Source: Clostridium aceticum
Lineage (GTDB): Bacteria; Bacillota; Clostridia; Peptostreptococcales; Natronincolaceae
Assembly: GCF_001042715.1 (NCBI RefSeq)
Contig: NZ_CP009687.1
Location: forward strand, 3,153,418-3,217,417
Direction: 5' to 3'
DNA length: 64,000 nt
The position numbers were made by a program, and so were the translations under genes. A model generated the notes under the pieces. The model saw only the letters and a list, made by a program, of their open reading frames with translations, ran no database searches and was not told the DNA's origin. Shown here in pieces: positions 54,404 through 62,885 of this stretch. How positions within the stretch are numbered: the first letter of the stretch is position 1; each line of letters starts with the position of its first letter.

Positions 54404-54520
54404 AGGCATTAACTTAACACAATTATTACCAAAATTCTCTTGAATTGCCATTTTACTAATGCTAAAATCCTTTGACTCCCCTCAGTATGACAAATTATGG
54501 TTTAAGTTAAGGCTAATGAT
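54404..54520. repeat. Dispersed palindromic repeat, copy 4
   Basis: 117 bp with ends GGCATTAACTTAACAC and GTTTAAGTTAAGGCTAATGAT and a CCCTCAGTATGACAAATTATGG segment shared with copy 1. The core is shorter and more degenerate. The rest of this 392-bp gap holds the sensor-kinase promoter region. Confidence 0.6.
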
Positions 54521-54680
54521 TCATTATAAACGTGATACATGTTATTTACTTTGTTGCTATTATATATTAAAATAACAACATAATCTTTTTTGCTTTGAAA
54601 AAGTCTTTGCAACTAGTATAATGCAGCAATTTTTCTTTTTCTAATTGACAATTGCTTGCTAGGAAGGTGTACTCATAAGA

Positions 54681-55904
54681 ATGAATAACGTCGATAATCC
54701 TCTTAAAAAATTATTAGCTTCCAATCTATATAACCGCTATAGTGGTATTCTATCTTTATCAGATATTTCATTGTTTTTGGTAGATGTAAGTGGTGATATT
54801 TTGCTTGAGCTTATACCCTCCCCAGATTTTTGCAGTCATGTATGTATGAAAAGGGCTGATGAAGTATGCTCCGACTACAAAACTCGTTTTAAGCCTGATC
54901 AAGAGGGCAGTTTTGTATGTCGTCATGGTCTAGAAAACATCTTTTTACCTATTAAGGTGAAGGATGAGACTTTGGGTTATATAGCTGGTATGCAGGTATA
55001 TTCTCAGGATACTGAGTACAAAAAATACATGATTGATGTCCAGTCCCTAAAAAGTACTAGAAACGTAGAATTAGAATTTATCGCCAAATCTATTGCCGCT
55101 CTGAAAACCGTAGAATTCAATAAAATTCAAATACACCAGCAGTTATGTCGTCACATTGCCAAAAATATCTCTCTTGACTTATCAGAAAGTGTCAGTGATG
55201 TTAATCCACATGTGGCAAGGTTATCGATAGAAAAAGAAATACTTGAGAAAAAGATCATCGATCTAGAAGCGAAAAACATGTCTCTGGTAATCAATCCACA
55301 CTTTTTATTTAATACCTTGAACTGTATCGCCCGTATCGCATATTTTGAACATTCCCATACAACGGAGGAGCTTATTTACTGTCTTTCTGATTTGCTGCGA
55401 TACAATTTAAAGCAGGATGATCAGCTTCATACCATCGCTTCTGAAATAGATAATATCGAAAAGTATTTGTATATACAAAAAGCACGATTTAAAAGTCGCC
55501 TAGAGTATAGCATCGATGTTCCTGAGAAAATTAAGTCTTATAGAATCCCCAACATGGTCATACAGCCTATTGTTGAAAACGCCCTTATTCACGGTATTAC
55601 ACCAAAGCGTGACGGAGGTAAAATCAGTATTTATGGGGAAAAATACAAAGAAGCAATTGTTATTTCTATTGCAGATAATGGGGACGGCTTCCCAAAAGAT
55701 GTTTTAGATAAAATACAACAGTGTGAAAATCAATCTGGTCTAGGGTTTCGCAGTACAGACAAACGTTTAAAACAATATTATGGCGAAAGTTACGGATTGG
55801 AAATTGTAAAGTCTGATTATTCCGGAAGTACAGTAACCATCACCATTCCTACTCAACCATTAGGAGGTGCTAGCGATGAACGTCGTCTTGATTGTGGAAG
55901 ATGA
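54681..55904 (+). CDS. PocR-domain sensor histidine kinase (LytS/YesM type)
   Basis: 407-aa cytosolic histidine kinase. Residues about 5-160 are a PocR ligand-binding domain (LSLSDISLFLVDVSGDIL, a Cys-rich CSHVCMKRADEVC...FVCRHGLENIFLPI segment, LGYIAGMQVY). A coiled coil (about 205-220) leads into the His_kinase box NPHFLFNTLNCIARIA (phospho-His near 227), and the ATPase domain has QPIVENALIHG, DNGDGF and GLGFRSTDKRL. PocR domains respond to small alcohols and related metabolites. With the adjacent regulator, it very likely controls the cut microcompartment. Absence of membrane helices means it senses inside the cell. Confidence 0.9.
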   Translation: MNNVDNPLKKLLASNLYNRYSGILSLSDISLFLVDVSGDILLELIPSPDFCSHVCMKRADEVCSDYKTRFKPDQEGSFVCRHGLENIFLPIKVKDETLGYIAGMQVYSQDTEYKKYMIDVQSLKSTRNVELEFIAKSIAALKTVEFNKIQIHQQLCRHIAKNISLDLSESVSDVNPHVARLSIEKEILEKKIIDLEAKNMSLVINPHFLFNTLNCIARIAYFEHSHTTEELIYCLSDLLRYNLKQDDQLHTIASEIDNIEKYLYIQKARFKSRLEYSIDVPEKIKSYRIPNMVIQPIVENALIHGITPKRDGGKISIYGEKYKEAIVISIADNGDGFPKDVLDKIQQCENQSGLGFRSTDKRLKQYYGESYGLEIVKSDYSGSTVTITIPTQPLGGASDERRLDCGR

Positions 55905-56655
55905 AATTGTTGAACAAGAATTCCTCAAAACGGTTATACTTGATGAAGTTCTTCCAGAGGATAAGGTGCTAACCTGCGGAAGTGGCCTCCAAGCTATCCA
56001 ACTGGCAAAACAGTATCGACCAAATATTATTATCATGGATATAATGATTGCAGAAATGGATGGTCTGACTGCTGCTCAGGAGATCAGAGGATTTCTACCT
56101 AACGCGTGTATTACCATTCTATCCGCTTATTCAGATTTTTCGTATGCTCAAAAAGCCATCAATTTTCGGGTTTTCGAATATCTTTTAAAACCTGTCAAAC
56201 CCGCCGTATTTAAGGAAGTATTCCGAAAAATGCTGGAATTTGCACCCAATAATCCTGTGGTAGTAGAGGAAAAGCCTGAAGAAAAGCACATAAAAGCAAA
56301 GGATCAACGACAATCCTTTATCGAAGAGGGTATCAAATATATAAAAGAACATTTTAGGGAAAAACTGACACTAGAAATGGTTGCATCTAAGGTATTTATG
56401 AATCCCAAATATTTCAGCCATGTTTTTAAAAAGGAGATGGGCGTCTCATTTACTGAATATATCATTCAACTAAGAGTCCAACATGCCTGTAGATTATTGG
56501 AGACAACGAATTATCCTGCTTATCGGATTTCGTCTGAATGTGGCTTCTCAGACCCATCCTATTTTAACAGGGTATTTTGCTCACAAATGGATATGACTCC
56601 TCAAACCTATAGAAAAAACCTGTGTTTGTTGAAATCAAACGATGAAAGTTCTTAG
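55876..56655 (+). CDS. Response regulator with AraC-type DNA-binding domain (YesN-like)
   Basis: 259-aa regulator. The receiver domain (MNVVLIVEDEIVEQEF, phospho-Asp in IIIMDIMI near residue 56, then YLLKPVKP) is joined to an AraC/XylS double helix-turn-helix (about 160-255: TLEMVASKVFMNPKYFSHVFKKEMG, RISSECGFSDPSYFNRVF). I start at 55876, preceded by TAGGAGGTGC. The gene overlaps the kinase by 29 bases. It is the probable activator of the cut operon and of the ADH gene, via paired direct repeats. Confidence 0.9.
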   Translation: MNVVLIVEDEIVEQEFLKTVILDEVLPEDKVLTCGSGLQAIQLAKQYRPNIIIMDIMIAEMDGLTAAQEIRGFLPNACITILSAYSDFSYAQKAINFRVFEYLLKPVKPAVFKEVFRKMLEFAPNNPVVVEEKPEEKHIKAKDQRQSFIEEGIKYIKEHFREKLTLEMVASKVFMNPKYFSHVFKKEMGVSFTEYIIQLRVQHACRLLETTNYPAYRISSECGFSDPSYFNRVFCSQMDMTPQTYRKNLCLLKSNDESS

Positions 56656-56713
56656 GCATATGTCTGTAAATTAGTATTTATGCTAAAATTTTTTGTTGTT
56701 TATCAAGCTATAT

Positions 56714-56751
56714 TGAATGAAGGGACAAGTTTTCACTTGTCCCTTCATTCA
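56714..56751. terminator. Terminator after response regulator and small ORF
   Basis: A 17-bp perfect stem (TGAATGAAGGGACAAGT and its complement) with a 4-base loop. It separates convergent genes and may work both ways, although T-runs are weak. Confidence 0.72.
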
Positions 56752-56761
56752 TGTCTAACTT

Positions 56762-56890
56762 CTATGAACCCAATATAATAAACTTGATAAAAGTTAAAAA
56801 ATCTTTTTTAATATTTTCATCCGGTGGCAAAAAGTCAAATTCATCTTTTAAACCTTCAATTAATTCTAAAAGTGTTTTTTCCTTCTCCAT
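56762..56890 (-). CDS. Small acidic protein paired with UROD-like gene (1)
   Basis: 42-aa protein (MEKEKTLLELIEGLKDEF...FIKFIILGS), too short for most gene finders. Its ATG follows ATAGGAGGAAGA, a near-perfect ribosome site, 12 bases after the UROD-like stop. The C-terminal half reads DEFDFLPPDENIKKDFLTFIKFIIL. The other small protein at 58279-58425 has a similar layout (EEFIAPNVQSHEDLVFAFSMYL): acidic stretch, aromatic-hydrophobic pair, Pro, then D-[FL]-x-x-F-x-x-[FY]. The two look like diverged copies. Function unknown, perhaps a subunit or regulator of the methyltransferase. Confidence 0.65.
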   Translation of the reverse strand: MEKEKTLLELIEGLKDEFDFLPPDENIKKDFLTFIKFIILGS

Positions 56891-56902
56891 ATATTCTTCC
56901 TC

Positions 56903-58072
56903 CTATTTGTATACACCATGTTCGTGTACAAATTTGTTAACTGCCTTTAAGTTTTCTACGTTTAAATCACCTCTAGATAAAAGTTCTCTGCTGGTTGCAA
57001 ATATGTATCCGCCTCCAGGTGCACATTCATCAAGCAGTTTTTTTGCATAATCTATACATTTATCCTTTGTGCCCATTTTTAACAGTTCTAAAGGCATACC
57101 ACCAGCAATTGTGATGGTATCTCCAATTCTTTTCTTGGCTTCGAAAACATCGTCTCCCTCTATAATACCTATAGCAAAGTTCTTTGGCATGCTATTTAAA
57201 AGATGGTATTTATCTTCCCATTTTCCTTCTAAGAAGATGACCAGTTTTCCCCCCAACGCATGTATTTTAAGAAACATTTTTTCATAAGTTGGCCAAAAGA
57301 ATTTTTCGAACTGCTTTGCATTAATAAATGTAGGGAGGTGCATCATTGTAGCGTAAAATGGAAAGCTCTCTATTTTTTCTGTACCAGGATGTATCCCCAT
57401 AACATCATTAGAGAATTCTGCTAGTGCATTGATGGCTCCAAGAAGTTCTTCAGGACGGCGTCTTAGATCCAGTGAAATTCCTTTAAAACCCCTCAAGTAA
57501 TCAAAAATAATATCCATAGGCGGATATGCAAAACTGCCGACTAGGACAGGTACTCCGTACTTTTCCTTCAATGTCTCCTTTAATTTTTGTTGTACATATC
57601 CCTTCACCTTCCAATGATCTAAGAGCTGTTTTAAGGTGGCATAGTTTTCAGCTGGCGATCCATTCAAATTGGCTGCCTTTCTTGGTACCAATTTATTAAA
57701 TATAAATTCCATAGGGTTTTTGATTAAATCAGGATAATCTTCCGGTTCCATAGGTGTTATTTCTTGATGTTGTATCGTCTCCCCATCTCTAGAGATAAAG
57801 TGACTTTTACTTCCAATAATTTCGGCACTTTTAGCATCGAAAGCTATGCCACATGTATAAGTAGCATCGCAATAAATATCTTCATGAGGTTTGCAAAATA
57901 CTTCTATTTCTTTTTCTGGATTTTCTTCAATTTCTTTTATTGAACTATTTGCATAAGAAACTGCCCAAGTACCATAGGTTGATAATATTGGTACTCTATC
58001 TGGTTCCTCATGATTAACAGTTGTTAAAATCCTCTTTATTCGATCATCGTATATTTTTTTCATATCTTCCAT
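56903..58072 (-). CDS. UROD-superfamily (MtaA-like) methyltransferase homologue (2)
   Basis: 389-aa TIM-barrel protein of the uroporphyrinogen-decarboxylase superfamily, which includes corrinoid:thiol methyltransferases. Recognisable segments are HEEPDRVPILSTYG near the start, FINAKQFEKFFWPTYEKMF, and CAPGGGYIFATSRELLSRGDLNVENL near the end. The HxC...C zinc ligands of MtaA are absent (LVIFLEGKWEDKYHLLNSMP in that region), so thiol methylation is doubtful. I start at 58072, with AAGGAAGGTGG upstream; a longer frame has no ribosome site. It follows a second, similar gene and its small ORF. Confidence 0.8.
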   Translation of the reverse strand: MEDMKKIYDDRIKRILTTVNHEEPDRVPILSTYGTWAVSYANSSIKEIEENPEKEIEVFCKPHEDIYCDATYTCGIAFDAKSAEIIGSKSHFISRDGETIQHQEITPMEPEDYPDLIKNPMEFIFNKLVPRKAANLNGSPAENYATLKQLLDHWKVKGYVQQKLKETLKEKYGVPVLVGSFAYPPMDIIFDYLRGFKGISLDLRRRPEELLGAINALAEFSNDVMGIHPGTEKIESFPFYATMMHLPTFINAKQFEKFFWPTYEKMFLKIHALGGKLVIFLEGKWEDKYHLLNSMPKNFAIGIIEGDDVFEAKKRIGDTITIAGGMPLELLKMGTKDKCIDYAKKLLDECAPGGGYIFATSRELLSRGDLNVENLKAVNKFVHEHGVYK

Positions 58073-58278
58073 TTGCTCCACCTTCCTTTTAGAAGTTTTC
58101 TTATCTATTGGTATGTATTTATAAAGACATACGCCTATAAACTTTAATATGTTAGGGGGGTACATGGACAAGTCTTCGCTACAGTTTTTATTCAAAACCT
58201 ACTATAGGACCTTATGTACTAAAATTGAAGTTTAAAGACGTATGCCCAAAGTTAGCCTTAGTTTTACAAATAATCACT

Positions 58279-58425
58279 TTACATGGTTAAGTACATAGAA
58301 AAAGCAAAGACTAAGTCTTCATGAGATTGAACATTTGGGGCAATGAATTCTTCCTCTTCTGAAGAAACATTGTTTTCTTCTACATAATCTGACCATGAAG
58401 TGTAGTATTCTGATTTAAATTCCAT
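58279..58425 (-). CDS. Small acidic protein paired with UROD-like gene (2)
   Basis: 48-aa protein (MEFKSEYYTSWSDYVEEN...SMYLTM). Its ATG follows AAAGGAGGAATTTAAG, an excellent ribosome site, and it lies 14 bases after the first UROD-like stop. It is strongly acidic, with an EEEEF-I-x-P segment and a hydrophobic C-terminus. It resembles the 42-aa protein at 56762-56890 in size, charge and C-terminal pattern. No Cys or His metal site. Function unknown. Confidence 0.65.
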   Translation of the reverse strand: MEFKSEYYTSWSDYVEENNVSSEEEEFIAPNVQSHEDLVFAFSMYLTM

Positions 58426-58439
58426 CTTAAATTCCTCCT

Positions 58440-59609
58440 TTAATAAACGCCATATTCTCTCACAAATTCATTCACAGCAATAATATTTTCAGGTTTTGCA
58501 TCCTTTATATTTAAAGCTACCTTATCAAAAGAAAATATATAATTACCTCCTGGGGCAAGAATATCAACCAATTCTTTGGCCTTATCAATACACTCTTGCT
58601 TTGTTCCTTGAGCTAATAGTGTTAATGGATAAAGTCCTGAGATAATATGCTTTTTTCCTACTTTTTCTTTAATTATCTTTGGATCACCATATTCAAACAT
58701 CATGTGTATGCCCTTAGGTAATTCATTTAAATAATCCAGGAATCTAGTCCAGTCATGTTCAACAAATAGCAATACACCTGCTCCAGCAGCCCGTAAACCT
58801 TCTACTAATTTCTTAAAGGTTGGCCAATAGAACTTTTCAAAGTCCTTTTCTCTCATATAAGGTGCCATATGAAGAGGAATAAATGTTTTTTTGCTGGCAG
58901 ATGAATGAGGCTTTACACCAGCCTTCAGCATCATGGGCAGTACTGCTTCACATGCTGCAAGTACTTTTTCTGGATGTCTTCTTATATCTGCACTAATTCC
59001 GCTAAAACTTCTAAACTGATCAGCAATTTGATCAAAAGGTGCAATAGATTGACAAGCTACACGACTATCAGCTAGGCCATACTTTGCATTCATCTCAGCA
59101 TCTGCGGCAGCTATTTGCCCCATGATATCAAAAAAGGCCTTCTGTGCTTTGGCAAATACCATAGATCGCTTTGCTGGTGATACATCTAGGTTTGTATATA
59201 ATCGTGGAAATATTTTATCATGCATAAATTTATAGGGATCTGCAATCATTTCATCATACTCTTCCGGCTGCATACCTGTAATCTCTGGATGTTGGATTTG
59301 CCCTGAAGAACTCATTATAAAGTTTTTTGCTCCTAATATATTATATACTGGATATAACCTTGTAAATGTAGCTGGATTAATATCAGATGCAAAGGATTTT
59401 GCACCAACTTCAATCATATCTCTAAATCCACTAACATCCCATTGCGCCTTTTTTAAGTCCACCCCAGCATATTGCATAATATATGTTATATCCATCCAAG
59501 TATATACAGGCACCCTTTTAGGTGTTTTTCCCTCATCAATATCTTGGAAAAGTTGATTTTTTTCTGCTGCTTGTATCAATGCAGTTGAATCCATTGTTAA
59601 ATCTGTCAT
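58440..59609 (-). CDS. UROD-superfamily (MtaA-like) methyltransferase homologue (1)
   Basis: 389-aa UROD-superfamily protein, a paralogue of the one at 56903-58072: RVPVYTWMDITYI, PAKRSMVFAKAQKAFFDIMG, MREKDFEKFYWPTFKKLVEGL, LFVEHDWTRFLDYLNELPKG and LAPGGNYIFSFDKVALNIKDAKPENI. EHDW replaces the MtaA zinc HxC, and the C-terminal Cys is Gly here, so an ordinary cobamide:thiol reaction is unlikely. No corrinoid protein gene is nearby. Its ATG has an AAAGGAGGAGAT site. It starts a four-gene unit with its small ORF, the paralogue and the second small ORF. Confidence 0.8.
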   Translation of the reverse strand: MTDLTMDSTALIQAAEKNQLFQDIDEGKTPKRVPVYTWMDITYIMQYAGVDLKKAQWDVSGFRDMIEVGAKSFASDINPATFTRLYPVYNILGAKNFIMSSSGQIQHPEITGMQPEEYDEMIADPYKFMHDKIFPRLYTNLDVSPAKRSMVFAKAQKAFFDIMGQIAAADAEMNAKYGLADSRVACQSIAPFDQIADQFRSFSGISADIRRHPEKVLAACEAVLPMMLKAGVKPHSSASKKTFIPLHMAPYMREKDFEKFYWPTFKKLVEGLRAAGAGVLLFVEHDWTRFLDYLNELPKGIHMMFEYGDPKIIKEKVGKKHIISGLYPLTLLAQGTKQECIDKAKELVDILAPGGNYIFSFDKVALNIKDAKPENIIAVNEFVREYGVY

Positions 59610-60149
59610 TTTTATCTCCTCCTTTGACTTGCATTAAGATATATTTTTTCTTAACCATACATAGGTTAAGTGCTGTAACAAATCATATGAGTACGATTGC
59701 ATTTATCTTTAGTAAGCCACTACTTTTTAGAACAAAGTCTTCCTTTGGAAGATTTAAAGGATGACTTTGTTGAAACCAATATACGGAAATTATAACTTAT
59801 CCACAATTTATAAGGTTTATAATTTCCTAATGGTTATAAAATATAAAAAGCTTAGTTTATTACCGGTTTATACTTGTATATACAGCTTTATTTAAAAAAT
59901 AAAACCTTATTTCTCTCTGTAAAATGAAACATCAAGATAAATTAGATTTTTTGAGTTGTATAGCATCTACTACTTTAGGAAACATTTTTATACTATTTTA
60001 TATATGCAATTGTAAAACTATGCAATTATTTTCTGAATAGTGTACATATTTTAATAATAGCATACCCCATTTGGGAGGTCAATAATTTTTTAGCTGTGGT
60101 TTCTAGAAGCAAGAGGCTTCTTAACCATTTAAGTTAAAGCACAACTAAA
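59610..60149. other. Non-coding AT-rich region (540 bp)
   Basis: Upstream of the UROD-like unit and presumably contains its promoter. A TGCAATTGT/ATGCAATTA pair near 60004-60030 is the only structure noticed; no gene is supported. Confidence 0.4.
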
Positions 60150-60184
60150 AGGACTGAGCCCCTCATAATACTAGGCTCAGTCCT
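60150..60184 (-). terminator. Terminator of hypothetical gene at 60257
   Basis: An 11-bp perfect stem, AGGACTGAGCC/GGCTCAGTCCT. Read leftward it is followed by TTTTAGTTG. A second small hairpin (TTGCC/GGCAA near 60200-60215) lies between it and the gene. Confidence 0.8.
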
Positions 60185-60256
60185 CATTAGCTGCTTAGCA
60201 AATTGCCCTTAAGGCAAGCAACGAAAGCAATGTTACTATTTTAGAACTTCGTCTAA

Positions 60257-60562
60257 TTATTGCTCTGAAGGCAGCTCATGCCCACTTACAAATTCAAAAT
60301 ATGCTTCTACTGCTCCTGAAAAGTTTCTTTTCCTCTTATCTATAAGCTCATTACTAAAATTAATTTTTCTAAGCAGCTTTTGTGTCTCCTCAGGATTCTC
60401 TACAATCTTGTTTAAATCCACCCCAAAAACTCTTTCTACTCCTTTAGCCCATTTGATTATATCATTAATCGCATTTAGTCCCAATGCTTTTCCAGGTATA
60501 TAATATTTAGCAATACTGTTCCCTTGTTTCCTTAAGAATTCTCTAAAATCCTCCCGAATCAT
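60257..60562 (-). CDS. Hypothetical protein, unknown family
   Basis: 101-aa predicted helical, basic protein (MIREDFREFLRKQGNSIAKYYIPGKALGLNAINDIIKWAKGVERVFG...KRKRNFSGAVEAYFEFVSGHELPSEQ). The region around residues 5-95 is reminiscent of SAM-like N-terminal (core-binding-type) domains, but this is weak. I start at 60562 because GGGGGATG lies eight bases before it; a longer frame has no ribosome site. It stands alone with its own terminator. Confidence 0.6.
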   Translation of the reverse strand: MIREDFREFLRKQGNSIAKYYIPGKALGLNAINDIIKWAKGVERVFGVDLNKIVENPEETQKLLRKINFSNELIDKRKRNFSGAVEAYFEFVSGHELPSEQ

Positions 60563-60684
60563 AATAATCATCCCCCAATTCAGTTTAGTTAGCTCAAATT
60601 TATTATATGATATCAGCATATACTATGTGCTAAATTTTAAAATGCGAATCTCAATAAGAAGTTCTATAGAAAAACTAAGTACAG

Positions 60685-61806
60685 TTAATAGATAGCTCCA
60701 AAAAACTCAACCTTGAGTTTCACATCAACACCAAAATCTACTTTTCTATACACCTCTTCCCATTCCACTGAGTTCCAGTACCAGTTGTGTTTAGATCTTA
60801 TCATCTCACCTATACCTAAAGGATCTGATCCAACTTCTTGCAGATACTTTAGTAATATCAGGCAATCCTCTTCAATAGATTTTGCAATAGCCGCTTCTAG
60901 TCTTTTCTTTTCCTCTGGGTCACTTAGATTGTATCCATCAGTGTATTCGTCTATAGAAGCTGTCAAATCTAATTTGATGTCTATTTTAGGAATATCTTGT
61001 ATATCTATATTTAGCTTTCTTTTTATATCTTTAATCAACACTATTGTACCTTCCTTAGCAACCTCTATCCCCCTCTGTTTTTCCTGCTGATAATATTTAT
61101 ATCTAATCCTTCCATCGGTACCCATTAATGCATGAAGTAGTCCTGTTTCAGTTGTGGTGATCTCTCCCACCATTTTATCTCCTTTAAATAAGGCAGAACC
61201 AGCCACTTCAATCTCATGATCATTGTATCTTAACAGTGGTGTTATAGGATCTATCGTATTTGAGTAGACACTTGAGAGGAAATTATAAATTCTTGTTTCT
61301 GGTACATAGAAATTTCTACGGGCATTTTCCAACAAGGTGTTTACATAATATGAGGGCCTCGGTTTACTTGGAAATTTTGAGCTTAGTTCCATCATTTCTT
61401 GAGGACTGCCATCTACAACGATTACATTAGGAAGCAAGGAATTCTCAGAACTACGTAAAAACACATCAAAAAAATTCATTGTTTCTTTTTGAGCCAATTG
61501 TTTCGAAAAAAATAAGTGCTGAATTTTTCCTCCTTCTACAGACTTACCTGATACATGCAGAACCTCCTCCCTACCTTCTCTTAAAGTATTTATGGGGGTA
61601 CTAAAAACATCAACCTTAGCTTCTACATCAGGGGAAACAATAGGAATAGATATGGTGTAAATTAAATTTTCATCTTGATCTAACTCCAATCCTATTTGAA
61701 GAATAAAACCAATGCGCTCATATATTTTTTGGTCCCAACATCCGGTTTGAATCAACATACTTATACATAATAGAGTTACAACAATACCCTTTTTAGTGTT
61801 TTTCAC
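60685..61806 (-). CDS. gerC: Spore germination lipoprotein GerC (Ger(x)C family)
   Basis: 373-aa lipoprotein subunit of a germinant receptor. The signal peptide (VKNTKKGIVVTLLCISMLIQTGCWD) has a lipobox ending at Cys near residue 23, followed by the family CWDQKIYERIGFILQIGLE. FSKQLAQKETMNFFDVFLRS and GSALFKGDKMVGEITTTETGLLHAL are conserved pieces. I start at the GTG at 61806, with GGAGTGAAG eight bases earlier; it overlaps the gerB end by four bases. Confidence 0.9.
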   Translation of the reverse strand: MKNTKKGIVVTLLCISMLIQTGCWDQKIYERIGFILQIGLELDQDENLIYTISIPIVSPDVEAKVDVFSTPINTLREGREEVLHVSGKSVEGGKIQHLFFSKQLAQKETMNFFDVFLRSSENSLLPNVIVVDGSPQEMMELSSKFPSKPRPSYYVNTLLENARRNFYVPETRIYNFLSSVYSNTIDPITPLLRYNDHEIEVAGSALFKGDKMVGEITTTETGLLHALMGTDGRIRYKYYQQEKQRGIEVAKEGTIVLIKDIKRKLNIDIQDIPKIDIKLDLTASIDEYTDGYNLSDPEEKKRLEAAIAKSIEEDCLILLKYLQEVGSDPLGIGEMIRSKHNWYWNSVEWEEVYRKVDFGVDVKLKVEFFGAIY

Positions 61807-62885
61807 TGGGTCTTCACTCCTTTTTTCCGTACAAAAGAAAGAATAAGACATACAACAAAGAAGACAGACACCCCCATAGTTAAATAACCTACAATATCCA
61901 TAAACCTAAAGGCTTTATTGATATCTTGGGGAACTCTACTTATAGCATATAAAAGTAGAAAGTATAAGCTAAAGGATAGTTTTGTTTTTTTTATGTTAAA
62001 GACTTTGCCTAGCCCATAATACCCAGCAATCATATAACCCCTCATAGCACAACCCATTACAACAAACCATAAGGAAATAAGGTATAAGTCTACCCTTTCG
62101 ATCACAGGTGCATTATAGGACCTAGCTAAATTAAATAAGGGAACCACTTGAATTTTTAAAAAGTTTTCTCCAAAGAAGCTTGTACAAACCGTTACAATGA
62201 TTATAAAAAATAATGTACTTAATACAATAGCAAATAAATGCCATTTAAACGCTTTACTCTTATCTGTTATTTCTGGAAACAGGAACATAATTAATTCAAA
62301 TCCAATAAAAGCTCTAAAGCTGGTTGTAATACTAGATAATATCTGCTTTGAACCAGCTTCACCTAAAGGTAAGAGAAAGGATCTCCTTAAGTCACCTAGC
62401 AGTAAAGACATAAACACCAGAAATACTATATAAGACAGGACCGAAACATATTTAAATCTGCTTACATATTTAAGGCCTTGCCACACTAAATAAATAGATG
62501 GCAGCAGTATAAACGGAGACATAACCAGCGGTGGAGTAAAAGGCAGTACAGTAAGCCTTATAAAAACTGTAAAAACCCGAACACCCCTTGCAGCAGCCAA
62601 TATAAGGTATACCACTAGTATTGCATTGAAAATACCGCCTATCCACTTCCCAAAAATAAGTTTGTTTATATCAAATATTCCTTTATCTGAATATCTTTTC
62701 AACAGTAACAAAAACAACATGCTTAAGATTATACAAATAACTCCTGTAATCAAAACTGAAATCCATCCATCGTGCCCAACTTCCTTTGCTAGAACTGTGG
62801 GCAATCCAATAAATCCTAATCCAGTTTGGGTAACAAAAGTAAAAAGAGCCATTTGTCTAGAGGTTATATTATTTCTTCCTGTCAT
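61803..62885 (-). CDS. gerB: Spore germination permease GerB
   Basis: 360-aa membrane protein with ten predicted helices, of the GerAB (APC-like) family. It begins MTGRNNITSRQMALFTFVTQTGLGFIGLPTVLAKEVGHDGWISVL and includes the FPEITDKSKAFKWHLF loop. It binds the germinant within the receptor. I start at 62885 (GAGGTAATGATC site); a longer frame overlaps gerA further. It overlaps gerA by 17 bases and gerC by four. Confidence 0.9.
   Translation of the reverse strand: MTGRNNITSRQMALFTFVTQTGLGFIGLPTVLAKEVGHDGWISVLITGVICIILSMLFLLLLKRYSDKGIFDINKLIFGKWIGGIFNAILVVYLILAAARGVRVFTVFIRLTVLPFTPPLVMSPFILLPSIYLVWQGLKYVSRFKYVSVLSYIVFLVFMSLLLGDLRRSFLLPLGEAGSKQILSSITTSFRAFIGFELIMFLFPEITDKSKAFKWHLFAIVLSTLFFIIIVTVCTSFFGENFLKIQVVPLFNLARSYNAPVIERVDLYLISLWFVVMGCAMRGYMIAGYYGLGKVFNIKKTKLSFSLYFLLLYAISRVPQDINKAFRFMDIVGYLTMGVSVFFVVCLILSFVRKKGVKTQ

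Noticed and set aside
56751-57050. 99-codon plus-strand open frame
   Set aside because: Antisense to the UROD-like gene and to the 42-aa ORF; Ser/Phe-rich and no ribosome site.
56903-59609. True uroporphyrinogen decarboxylases for heme synthesis
   Set aside because: Two divergent paralogues, no other hem genes, and sequence features of the MtaA-like branch.
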